This document shows, one piece after another, positions 24,393-31,580 of a DNA stretch of 39,391 nucleotides. Within the stretch, counting starts at the first letter, position 1; each line of letters opens with the position of its first letter. The position numbers were made by a program, and so were the translations under genes. Source of the DNA: DASVLX01 sp035552275 (lineage in GTDB: Bacteria > Actinomycetota > Actinomycetes > Mycobacteriales > Pseudonocardiaceae); NCBI GenBank assembly GCA_035552275.1, contig DASZLR010000244.1, forward strand, positions 1 to 39,391, written 5' to 3'. The notes under the pieces were generated by a model that worked only from the letters and a program-made list of their open reading frames with translations, did not search any database and was not told the origin of the DNA.

Positions 24393-24405
24393 GTGTAATC
24401 GGAGA
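24378..24405. promoter_or_regulatory. Probable TetR operator 2 (spaced half-sites)
   Basis: TCTCCGGTT and AATCGGAGA, separated by 10 bp. These are the same half-sites as operator 1 in the opposite arrangement, with one mismatch. The site covers the MFS -35 and lies in the 5' region of tetR, so it may also mediate autoregulation. Confidence 0.7.
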
Positions 24406-24436
24406 ATCTGTCCGCTTCGTCGCGAGGAGGCGTCCG

Positions 24437-25030
24437 TTGGGGACCGAGGCCGGGTCCTGCGACCCGCAGCGGCCGATGCGCGCCGACGCGCGTCGGAACT
24501 ACGAGCGCCTGGTGACCACCGCGCGAGAGGTGTTCACCGAGCAGGGACCGGATGCCCCACTGGACGACATCGCCCGCCGCGCCTGCGTCGGCGCGGGCAC
24601 CCTGTACCGGCACTTCCCGAACCGGGAGGCGCTGATCGAGGCCGTCTATCGTGGCGAGATCGAGCGGCTGTCGGATCTGGCGTACGAACTGTTGAAGGAT
24701 CGCCCGCCGGAGGACGCGCTCGCCGAGTGGATTCGCGCGCAGGTGAGCTGGGTGTCCAGCATCCGCGGCCTGCTCGCCGCGCTGAAGGGCGTGCTGGACA
24801 AGGACTCCGAGTCCTACGCCTACTGCAAGACCCGGCTGCGCGAGGCGGCCGGCGGGCTGCTCGACGCGGCCAAGGCGGACGGCCGGATCAGGCCCGATGT
24901 GGAGGCCGCGGACCTGCTGCGGCTCGGGCATGGCCTGGCCGTGGCGGCTGATCTCGCGCCCGAGGCCGCCGATCGGATGGTCGGCATCATGATCGACGGA
25001 CTGAAAACGGGAAACAGCCAGAAATCCTGA
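24437..25030 (+). CDS. TetR-family transcriptional repressor
   Basis: A 197-residue TetR regulator. Its N-terminal helix-turn-helix is ARREVF-like (YERLVTTAREVFTEQGPDA), then LDDIARRACVGAGTLYRHFP (about 36-65), followed by an all-helical ligand-binding domain. The start is set at TTG 24437 by an excellent Shine-Dalgarno (GAGGAGG, six bases before). The in-frame ATG at 24368 would add 23 residues that cover operator 2 and have no family match. It is divergent from the MFS gene across a 130-bp region with two operators, the standard arrangement for a drug-inducible efflux pump. Confidence 0.93.
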   Translation: MGTEAGSCDPQRPMRADARRNYERLVTTAREVFTEQGPDAPLDDIARRACVGAGTLYRHFPNREALIEAVYRGEIERLSDLAYELLKDRPPEDALAEWIRAQVSWVSSIRGLLAALKGVLDKDSESYAYCKTRLREAAGGLLDAAKADGRIRPDVEAADLLRLGHGLAVAADLAPEAADRMVGIMIDGLKTGNSQKS

Positions 25031-25116
25031 GCCGGCAACGTATCTCGCCCCCTGACCGATGCTCCTATCGCCATACCCGCTTGAGGTGCGCGGGTCTTCC
25101 CGAGCGGAGCAATCCC

Positions 25117-25935
25117 ATGACGGTTCCCAGACATCCCCGCAGACGCAGCGTGGCCGGATACGGCTGGATTCCCGACCTGCCCGACGTCCGCGACTACGCC
25201 TACGCCGCCCCGGCCGCCAAGGTCGCCGCGCTGCCCGGCAGCGTTGACCTCCGGTCCGGCCTGCCGCCGTCCTACGACCAGGGCCACGTCGGCTCCTGCA
25301 CGGCCAATGCCATCTCGGGCGCGTTCGAGTTCGCGGTGCGCAAGGAGGGCCTGGCCGACTTCATGCCCAGCCGGCTTTTCATCTACTACAACGAGCGGGC
25401 GATGGAGGGGCACATCGGCACCGACTCCGGCGCGCAGATCCGCGACGGCGTCAAGAGCGTCGCGGTGCAGGGCGTCTGCCCCGAGACCGAATGGCCCTAC
25501 GACGCGGTGCCGGCCGACGCCAACGGCACCTTCCCGCCCGGCGCGCCGGAGGCGCAGAAGCCGCCGGACAGCTGCTACGAGGACGCGCTGAAGAACCGCG
25601 CCACCACGTACCAGCGGGTGGCCCGCGATCTCGACCAGATGCGCGGCTGCCTCGCCGACGGCTACCCGTTCCTGCTCGGCTTCACGGTGTACGAGAGTTT
25701 CGAGAGCACGCCGGTCACCCAGACCGGCATGGTGCCGATGCCGGCGTCGGGGGAGCAGGTGCTGGGTGGTCACGCGGTGCTCGCGGTCGGCTACGACGAT
25801 GGCCCGCAGCGGTTCATCGTGCGCAACTCGTGGGGTCCGAGCTGGGGCGACAACGGCGCCTTCCACCTGCCGTACGCGTTTCTCACCAATCCCGGCCTGT
25901 CCTCGGACTTCTGGACGGTTCGCGTCGTGAGTTGA
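25117..25935 (+). CDS. Papain-like C1 family cysteine peptidase
   Basis: A 272-residue C1A-type protease with all four active-site residues: oxyanion Gln55 and nucleophile Cys61 (YDQGHVGSCTANAIS), His219 (GGHAVLAVGYDD) and Asn237 (VRNSWGPSWG). There is no signal peptide or long inhibitory prodomain; only about 40 residues precede the mature-like PGSVDLRSGLPP. It is therefore probably cytosolic or released by another route. Such bacterial papain homologues are uncommon relative to other protease types and their substrates are mostly unknown. The Shine-Dalgarno CGGAG precedes ATG 25117. It stands alone between tetR and hmgA. Confidence 0.93.
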   Translation: MTVPRHPRRRSVAGYGWIPDLPDVRDYAYAAPAAKVAALPGSVDLRSGLPPSYDQGHVGSCTANAISGAFEFAVRKEGLADFMPSRLFIYYNERAMEGHIGTDSGAQIRDGVKSVAVQGVCPETEWPYDAVPADANGTFPPGAPEAQKPPDSCYEDALKNRATTYQRVARDLDQMRGCLADGYPFLLGFTVYESFESTPVTQTGMVPMPASGEQVLGGHAVLAVGYDDGPQRFIVRNSWGPSWGDNGAFHLPYAFLTNPGLSSDFWTVRVVS

Positions 25936-26004
25936 GCCCGTCGGCCGTACCCTGCCTGTGGCGGTCGGAGAACCCGCCGCCATGGGCAGGCGAAGGGCGA
26001 CACG

Positions 26005-27210
26005 ATGGCCTACTACCGGCGGCTCGGATCGATTCCGCCCAAGCGGCACACCCAGCACCGCGATCCGGACGGCAACCTGTACTACGAGGAATTGATGGGG
26101 GAGGAGGGTTTCTCCGCCGACTCCGCATTGCTGTACCACCGTGGCATTCCGTCGGCGCTGGTGGACGCGCGGCCGTGGGAGCTGCCGGACCTGGGCACCG
26201 AGGCGAACCATCCGCTGGTCCCTCGGCATCTGCGGCTGCACGAGCTGTTTTCCGGCGAGGACTGGAAACGCCACGATGTGGTGACCGGGCGTCGGCTGGT
26301 GCTGGGCAACGACGACGTGCGGATCAGCTATGTGGTCGCCGGCGAGGCGTCGCCGTACTACCGCAACGCGGTCGGCGACGAATGCCTGTACGTCGAATCC
26401 GGCGTGGCGGCGGTGGAAACGGTGTTCGGGCTGCTGCCGGTTCGCCAGGGCGACTATGTGCTGCTGCCGCGCGGGACGACGCACCGGTGGGTGCCCGCTG
26501 GCGATCAGCCGCTGCGGGTGTACTGCGTCGAGGCCAATTCGCATATCTCGCCGGCCCGCCGCTATTTGTCGAAATACGGGCAGTTCCTGGAGCATTCGCC
26601 GTACTGCGAACGTGATCTGCACGGGCCGGCCGAGCCGCTGGTGGTCCAGGACACGGAGGTGGATGTGCTGGTGAAGCACCGGGGTTCGGCGGGCGGCCTG
26701 GTCGGCAGCCGGCACACCCTGCCGCAGCACCCGTTCGACGTGGTCGGCTGGGACGGCTGCCTGTATCCGTACACGTTCAACGTGAGTGATTTCGAGCCGA
26801 TCACCGGCCGGGTGCACCAGCCGCCGCCGGCGCATCAGGTGTTCGAAGGCGACAACTTCGTGATCTGCAATTTCGTGCCGCGCAAGGTCGACTACCATCC
26901 GCTGTCGATCCCGGTGCCGTACTACCATTCCAATGTGGACTCTGACGAGGTCATGTTCTACTGCGGCGGGGATTACGAGGCGCGCCGGGGATCGGGCATC
27001 GGGCCGGGGTCGATCTCGCTGCATCCCGGCGGGCATTCACACGGGCCGCAGCCGGGCGCGTACGAGCGCAGCATCGGCGTCCAGTTCTTCGACGAACTGG
27101 CCGTCATGATCGACACCTTCCGGCCGCTGCGGCTGGGCGAAGGCGGCCGCGCCACCGAGGACCCGGGCTATGCCTGGACCTGGTCCGGGCGCGGGCCGGC
27201 GGCCCGGTGA
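26005..27210 (+). CDS. hmgA: Homogentisate 1,2-dioxygenase
   Basis: A 401-residue cupin-fold iron dioxygenase that opens the homogentisate ring to maleylacetoacetate in tyrosine and phenylalanine breakdown. Signatures are the N-terminal YYRRLGSIPPKRHTQHR, the central WDGCLYPYTFNVSDFEP, and the iron site with His308 and Glu315 (YYHSNVDSDEVMFY) and His346 in HPGGHSHGPQPG; ligand assignment is by family comparison. The Shine-Dalgarno GAAGGG is seven bases before ATG. Its stop overlaps the fahA start (GTGA), so the two are one translation unit. No isomerase gene (maiA) lies between them and no hpd gene is in the window. Confidence 0.94.
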   Translation: MAYYRRLGSIPPKRHTQHRDPDGNLYYEELMGEEGFSADSALLYHRGIPSALVDARPWELPDLGTEANHPLVPRHLRLHELFSGEDWKRHDVVTGRRLVLGNDDVRISYVVAGEASPYYRNAVGDECLYVESGVAAVETVFGLLPVRQGDYVLLPRGTTHRWVPAGDQPLRVYCVEANSHISPARRYLSKYGQFLEHSPYCERDLHGPAEPLVVQDTEVDVLVKHRGSAGGLVGSRHTLPQHPFDVVGWDGCLYPYTFNVSDFEPITGRVHQPPPAHQVFEGDNFVICNFVPRKVDYHPLSIPVPYYHSNVDSDEVMFYCGGDYEARRGSGIGPGSISLHPGGHSHGPQPGAYERSIGVQFFDELAVMIDTFRPLRLGEGGRATEDPGYAWTWSGRGPAAR

Positions 27211-28442
27211 GCGACGGGTCCTGGCTGACGCTGCCGGCCGACACCGGCTTCGGGCCGGCGAATCTGCCGTTCGGCGTGTTCTCGTGGGACAGCTCGGCCG
27301 CGCGGCGGGTCGGGGTCGCGATCGGCGGTCAGGTGCTCGACCTGACTTCCCTTGCCGCGGAACAGAACCTGCGCGTCGCGGACCTGTTCGCCGCCGGCAC
27401 ACTCGACCGGTTCCTGGCCGCCGGGCGGCCGGTGTGGCGGGAGATCCGCGCCCGGCTGACCGACTGGCTCACCTCCCCGACGGGTCGGCCGGTGATCGAA
27501 CCGCATCTGTTGCCGCGCAACGATGTCCGCCTGCACCTGCCGTTCACCGTCGGCGACTACGTCGACTTCTACTCGTCTCGGCACCACGCCGAGAACGCCG
27601 GCCGGATCTTCCGCCCGAACCTGCCGCCGCTGCCGAAGAACTGGCTCCACCTGCCCGTCGGCTACCACGGCCGCTCCGGAACCGTGGTGGTGTCCGGCAC
27701 CGACATCGTCCGGCCGCGCGGCCAGCGGCTGGCGCCCGGCGAGCAGACGCCGAGCTACGGCCCGACGCTGCGGCTGGACATGGAGGTCGAGGTCGGATTC
27801 GTGGTTGGGACGCCGTCGCGGCACGGGATTCCGGTGCCGCTGGCCGACTTCGCCGAGCATGTGTTCGGGGTGTTCCTGGTCAACGACTGGTCGGCCCGAG
27901 ACATCCAGATGTGGGAATCGCAGCCGCTCGGACCGTTTCTGGGCAAGTCGTTCGCCACCTCGATCTCGCCGTGGGTGGTGCCGCTGGACGCGTTGGAACA
28001 GGCGCGGGTCGCGCCGCCGCCGCACGATCCGGAACCGATGCCCTACCTGGCGGAGAGCGACGAACCGTGGGGCCTGGACCTGGCGTTGGAGGCGCGGTTG
28101 AACGGGCATCCGGTGTCCCGGCCGCCTTTCGCGTCGATGTACTGGACGCCCGCACAGCAGTTGGCGCAGCTGACGGCCAACGGCGCGTCGGTGCGCACCG
28201 GCGATTTCTATGCCTCCGGCACGGTCAGTGGTCCGGAGCCGGACCAGCGCGGTTCGTTCCTCGAACTGAGCTGGGGCGGGCGCGATCCGCTGACCCTGCC
28301 GGACGGCAGCCAGCGCACCTTCCTCGCCGACGACGACGAGGTCACCATCACCGCCAGCGCGCCCGGACCGGACGGCGGACGGATCGACTTCGGCGAGGTG
28401 ACCGGCCGGATTCGGCCCGCGCTTGGTACGTCGCCGGGGTGA
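27207..28442 (+). CDS. fahA: Fumarylacetoacetase
   Basis: A 411-residue fumarylacetoacetate hydrolase, the last step of homogentisate breakdown (fumarate plus acetoacetate). It has the SH3-like N-terminal domain and the FAH beta-roll with the metal and catalytic residues in place: Asp and His in GDYVDFYSSRHHAENAG, the ExE pair in MEVEVGFVVG, and Asp in VNDWSARDIQMWE. The lysine loop is GKSFATSISPWVVPL. It begins with GTG inside the hmgA stop. A mesh of FAH signatures over the full length separates it from the shorter FAH-like hydratases. Confidence 0.95.
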   Translation: MSDGSWLTLPADTGFGPANLPFGVFSWDSSAARRVGVAIGGQVLDLTSLAAEQNLRVADLFAAGTLDRFLAAGRPVWREIRARLTDWLTSPTGRPVIEPHLLPRNDVRLHLPFTVGDYVDFYSSRHHAENAGRIFRPNLPPLPKNWLHLPVGYHGRSGTVVVSGTDIVRPRGQRLAPGEQTPSYGPTLRLDMEVEVGFVVGTPSRHGIPVPLADFAEHVFGVFLVNDWSARDIQMWESQPLGPFLGKSFATSISPWVVPLDALEQARVAPPPHDPEPMPYLAESDEPWGLDLALEARLNGHPVSRPPFASMYWTPAQQLAQLTANGASVRTGDFYASGTVSGPEPDQRGSFLELSWGGRDPLTLPDGSQRTFLADDDEVTITASAPGPDGGRIDFGEVTGRIRPALGTSPG

Positions 28443-28546
28443 GCGGGGATCGGTCGGGCGATCGTGCGGCGGAATGGTGCTGTGACCGAGGTAATCTCAT
28501 GGTCAGGACCACATCGCGGGACGAGTTATTTTCATTCTTCGTAAAG

Positions 28547-28576
28547 TTGACACCGATCATGCCGGCTCCGGATAGT
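28547..28576 (+). promoter_or_regulatory. Promoter of the TauD-like gene
   Basis: A consensus TTGACA -35 (28547-28552) and GATAGT -10 (28571-28576) with an 18-bp spacer, in the AT-richest stretch of the window. It would give a leader of about 45 bases. Confidence 0.7.
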
Positions 28577-28594
28577 GGCGTTATAGCGAATTTC

Positions 28595-28608
28595 CGCGAT
28601 CGATCGCG
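28595..28608. promoter_or_regulatory. 14-bp perfect palindrome in the TauD-like leader
   Basis: CGCGATCGATCGCG lies between the promoter and the start codon, a position suited to a repressor or, in RNA, a small hairpin. No binding protein can be named. Confidence 0.45.
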
Positions 28609-28626
28609 ATTAACCGGGAGAATGGC

Positions 28627-29568
28627 ATGACGGCGATAAGTGTGGGATTGGACGTCCGCAAGGTCACCGGCCGGATCGGCGCCGAGGTGATCGGCGTCGA
28701 CCTGAGCGGCGAACTGGACGCCGAGACGGTGGCCGCCCTGCGCGCCGCGCTCAACGAGCACAAGGCGCTGGTGTTCCACGACGTCCACCTGGACGACGCC
28801 GGTCAGCAGCGGTTCGCCGGCTACTTCGGCGAACTGACCAAGGCGCACCCGACGGTGCCGGCGGTGGACGGTTCGCCCAACGTGCTGTCGGTCGACAGCG
28901 AGCAGGGCCGGGCCAACCACTGGCACACGGACGTGACCTTCGTGCTCAACCCGCCGCAGGCCAGCACCCTGCGCAGCCTCGTCGTCCCGCCATATGGCGG
29001 CGAGACGCAGATCGCCAACTCGGCGGCGGCCTACCGCGATCTGCCGCAGCCGCTGCGCGCGTTCGCCGACACCCTGTGGGCGGTGCACACCAACGACTAC
29101 GACTACGCGGTGCCGCCGGAGACGCTGGACGAGGAGGCCCGCGACCGCCGGTCGCGGTTCGTCTCGATCAAGTACCAGACCGCGCACCCGGTGGTGCGGG
29201 TGCATCCGCTGACCGGCGAGCGTGGTCTGTTCATCGGCGGCTTCGCGCAGCGGATCGTCGGGCTGTCCGGCACCGAGTCCCGGGACATCCTGCGGCTGTT
29301 GCAGAGTTACGTGACGCGGGCGGAGAACGTGTTGCGCTGGCGCTGGTCGCCGAACCAGTTGGTGCTGTTCGACAACCGGATCACCCAGCACTACGCGATC
29401 GACAACTACGACGACCTGCCGCGCCGGCTGCACCGGGTCACGGTGGCCGGCGACGTTCCGGTGGGTGTCGAGGGCCGGCCGAGCTACTCGATCGAGGGCG
29501 ACGCCTCGCACTACACCCCGGTCGCCGAGAATGTCGCCGAGAATGTGGCCGCCGGAAAGGTAGCTTGA
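28627..29568 (+). CDS. TauD/TfdA family Fe(II)/2-oxoglutarate dioxygenase
   Basis: A 313-residue dioxygenase. The facial triad is His100 and Asp102 (NHWHTDVTF) with distal His255 (DNRITQHYAIDNY), and the 2-oxoglutarate arginines are in RRLHRVTVAG (266-270), positions close to those of E. coli TauD. The family hydroxylates taurine, alkyl sulfates, phenoxyacetates and many others, so the substrate is open. It has its own TTGACA/GATAGT promoter, a palindrome in the leader, and a GGGAG Shine-Dalgarno six bases before ATG. No sulfonate transporter is nearby. The C-terminus carries an exact 12-bp tandem duplication (VAENVAEN). Confidence 0.93.
   Translation: MTAISVGLDVRKVTGRIGAEVIGVDLSGELDAETVAALRAALNEHKALVFHDVHLDDAGQQRFAGYFGELTKAHPTVPAVDGSPNVLSVDSEQGRANHWHTDVTFVLNPPQASTLRSLVVPPYGGETQIANSAAAYRDLPQPLRAFADTLWAVHTNDYDYAVPPETLDEEARDRRSRFVSIKYQTAHPVVRVHPLTGERGLFIGGFAQRIVGLSGTESRDILRLLQSYVTRAENVLRWRWSPNQLVLFDNRITQHYAIDNYDDLPRRLHRVTVAGDVPVGVEGRPSYSIEGDASHYTPVAENVAENVAAGKVA
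29521..29544. repeat. Exact 12-bp tandem duplication in the C-terminal codons
   Basis: GTCGCCGAGAAT occurs twice in a row, encoding VAENVAEN nine codons before the stop of the TauD-like gene. Confidence 0.9.
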
Positions 29569-29636
29569 CCTTCACCTTGGGGCAGGCGGCAGCCTCGACG
29601 TCACCGGGCACCGAGCCTGGGATGAGGAGGGTGACC

Positions 29637-30833
29637 ATGGGCCTGTTGACGATCGGGGCGTTCTCCCGCGCGTCGCGGCTGTCGCCGAAAGCCCTGCGCC
29701 TGTACGACGAACTGGGCCTGTTGCGCCCGGCGCACGTCGACCCGGCGTCCGGGTACCGGTTCTACGCGCCCGACCAGCTTGAGCAGGCCCGTCTGGTGGC
29801 CTGGTTGCGCCGGCTGGGCATGCCGCTGGCCCGGATTCGCACGGTCTGCGAGGCCGTCGCGGCCGAGCCGGCCCAGGCCGCCGCCGAAGTGGCGGCGTAC
29901 TGGCGACAGGTCGAGGCCGACACCGAGGCCCGCCGGAACCTGGTCGCCTTCCTCATCGAGCATCTGTCTGGAAAGGACAGTGAAATGTCTGGCGACATGC
30001 CCGATGAGGCTGACCGGTCCGACGAGATTGGCAACCTGACCATCCGCTTCGCCGTCCGGTCGGATCGCGGCCTGGTTCGCGAGTCCAATCAGGACGCCAC
30101 GTATGGCGGCGCGCGGCTGCTGGCCGTCGCCGACGGCTTCGGCGCCAGCCCCGACGGCACGCCGGCCAGCGTGGTGGCGATCGACGCGCTGAGGCCGCTG
30201 GACACGGCCATTCCGGCCGGCGGCCTGCTCAACGCGCTGGAGGACGCGGTCCGGCAGGCCGACAGCGCGGTCCGCGAACTGGACCCGAGTCAGACAATCG
30301 GCACCACGCTGACCGCGCTGCTCTGGTCCGGCTCGCAACTCGCCCTGGTGCACATCGGCGACTCCCGTGTCTACCTGTTGCGGGACGGTGAGTTGTTCAC
30401 CATCACCCATGACCACACCTGGGTGCAGTCGCTGGTGGACGAGGGACGGCTCACCTCGGAAGAGGCGGCCTCGCATCCGGAGCGGGCCATCCTGGTCCGC
30501 GCGCTGCACGGTGGCGGTGCCGAGCCGGATCTCCGGTTGCGGGACGCCCAACCCGGCGACCGGTACCTGCTGTGCTCCGACGGCCTCCACACCGTCGTGC
30601 CCGACGACACGCTGCACGACGTGCTGCGCACCAGCCCGGACCCGGATGAGGCCGTGCGCCGGCTGGTCGACCTGGCCAACGATCGCGGTGGCCCCGACAA
30701 CATCGCCTGCGTGGTGGCCGATGTCGTGGTAACCGCCGTCCGCGCCGAGGATGCCCAGGACGACGGCTCCGGATCTGACCGGCACGCCGGATCGTCGATC
30801 AGCGAACATCCCGGGGCCGGAACTGGATGCTGA
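29637..30833 (+). CDS. MerR-type regulator fused to a PP2C serine/threonine phosphatase
   Basis: A 398-residue two-domain protein. Residues about 4-72 form a MerR winged helix (LTIGAFSRASRLSPKALRLY, then DELGLLRP and ASGYRFYAPDQ) with a helical dimerisation stretch to about 110. Residues about 135-366 form a complete PP2C phosphatase: RSDRGLVRESNQDA, VADGFGAS (Asp166), LVHIGDSRVYLLRDG, LCSDGLHT (Asp315) and GPDNIACVV (Asp354), keeping the metal-binding aspartates. The tail is low complexity. The start is ATG 29637, six bases after GAGGAGG. The DNA-binding output and the phosphatase may be coupled, linking protein phosphorylation to transcription; this is inference. The 3' end overlaps the alkB gene by 35 bp. 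Confidence 0.92.
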   Translation: MGLLTIGAFSRASRLSPKALRLYDELGLLRPAHVDPASGYRFYAPDQLEQARLVAWLRRLGMPLARIRTVCEAVAAEPAQAAAEVAAYWRQVEADTEARRNLVAFLIEHLSGKDSEMSGDMPDEADRSDEIGNLTIRFAVRSDRGLVRESNQDATYGGARLLAVADGFGASPDGTPASVVAIDALRPLDTAIPAGGLLNALEDAVRQADSAVRELDPSQTIGTTLTALLWSGSQLALVHIGDSRVYLLRDGELFTITHDHTWVQSLVDEGRLTSEEAASHPERAILVRALHGGGAEPDLRLRDAQPGDRYLLCSDGLHTVVPDDTLHDVLRTSPDPDEAVRRLVDLANDRGGPDNIACVVADVVVTAVRAEDAQDDGSGSDRHAGSSISEHPGAGTGC

Positions 30834-31440
30834 TCCGCGGCCCGACCGGCCGGCTCGTCTTGGGGATCGCGTGTTCCCAGGTGCGTTGGCACGATCCGCC
30901 CATGACGATCAGGTCCCCGTGACCCAGCGCGTGTCGGATCGTCTCGCCACCGCCCCGAGGTCGCAGCAACAGCGACCTCGGGGCGCCGACGGACACGATC
31001 GCCACCATGGTGTCCTCGGTGCCACCCCGGCCGATGGTGTCGCCATGCCAGGCGACACTGTCCCGGCCGTCCCGGTAGAAGCACAGCCCGGCGGTCCGAA
31101 ACGGCTCACCCAACTCGGCCGCATAATGGCCGCTCAGCGCGCTTCGGGCCTGCGCTAACACCGGATGCGGCAACGCGTCACCGTCGTCATAGAAGGCGAG
31201 CAGCCTCGGCACATCGACCACCCGGTCGTACATCTGCCGCCGCTCGGCACGCCACGGCACCTGATCCGCCAACCAGCCGAAAAGCGCGTCGGCGCCGGCC
31301 AGCCAACCGGCAAACACATCCACCCATGCTCCGTGCGCCAGCGGCGTGCGCCGAATCGCGCTCAGTGGCCGGAGCCCGACGTTGTCCGCCAGGCCATCGA
31401 CTGGGCTGTCCAGTAGGGAGCCTTGCAATCCGATCTTCAT
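30799..31440 (-). CDS. alkB: AlkB-family 2-oxoglutarate dioxygenase (DNA/RNA alkylation repair)
   Basis: A 213-residue AlkB homologue. Iron ligands are His132 and Asp134 (VAWHGDTIG) and His190 (RTWEHAIPK), and the family's RxxxxxR pair is R202/R208 (GPRISIQFR). The family reverses N1-methyladenine and N3-methylcytosine damage by oxidative demethylation. The ATG at 31440 has a GGCGAGG Shine-Dalgarno. A perfect actinobacterial LexA box lies 25 bp upstream and contains a TAGTGT hexamer that could serve as -10, so the gene should be SOS-inducible. Its last codons overlap the MerR-PP2C gene antisense by 35 bp. Confidence 0.9.
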   Translation of the reverse strand: MKIGLQGSLLDSPVDGLADNVGLRPLSAIRRTPLAHGAWVDVFAGWLAGADALFGWLADQVPWRAERRQMYDRVVDVPRLLAFYDDGDALPHPVLAQARSALSGHYAAELGEPFRTAGLCFYRDGRDSVAWHGDTIGRGGTEDTMVAIVSVGAPRSLLLRPRGGGETIRHALGHGDLIVMGGSCQRTWEHAIPKTSRPVGPRISIQFRPRDVR

Positions 31441-31464
31441 GACACCTCGCCTCTCGCGCTCTAA

Positions 31465-31480
31465 TCGAACACTAGTTCGA
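31465..31480. promoter_or_regulatory. LexA (SOS) box upstream of alkB
   Basis: TCGAACACTAGTTCGA is an exact TCGAAC-N4-GTTCGA, the mycobacterial/actinobacterial SOS box, with symmetric flanking A and T. It sits 25 bp before the alkB start and overlaps its likely -10. The divergent hydrolase start is 100 bp away. Confidence 0.88.
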
Positions 31481-31510
31481 TCTTGGCGAGTTCGCCAGTC
31501 GAGTGTCGGG

Positions 31511-31527
31511 AGTCACACGAAGTGACT
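31511..31527. promoter_or_regulatory. Inverted repeat upstream of the hydrolase gene
   Basis: Perfect six-base arms AGTCAC and GTGACT around ACGAA, just upstream of a TAGGGT hexamer (31538-31543) that could be the -10 for the hydrolase operon. Candidate operator, owner unknown. Confidence 0.4.
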
Positions 31528-31580
31528 GGGATCGGCGTAGGGTCCGATGAGTTCTTGGCGCGGAAGGGGTCTGCCCGGTT

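Noticed and set aside
24820..27036. 738-codon minus-strand frame over the protease and hmgA
   Set aside because: It crosses several clear plus-strand genes with intact active sites and has no motif of its own.
29076..29636. N-terminal extension of the MerR-PP2C protein
   Set aside because: The extra codons lie out of frame within the TauD-like gene; the ATG at 29637 has a perfect GAGGAGG six bases upstream.
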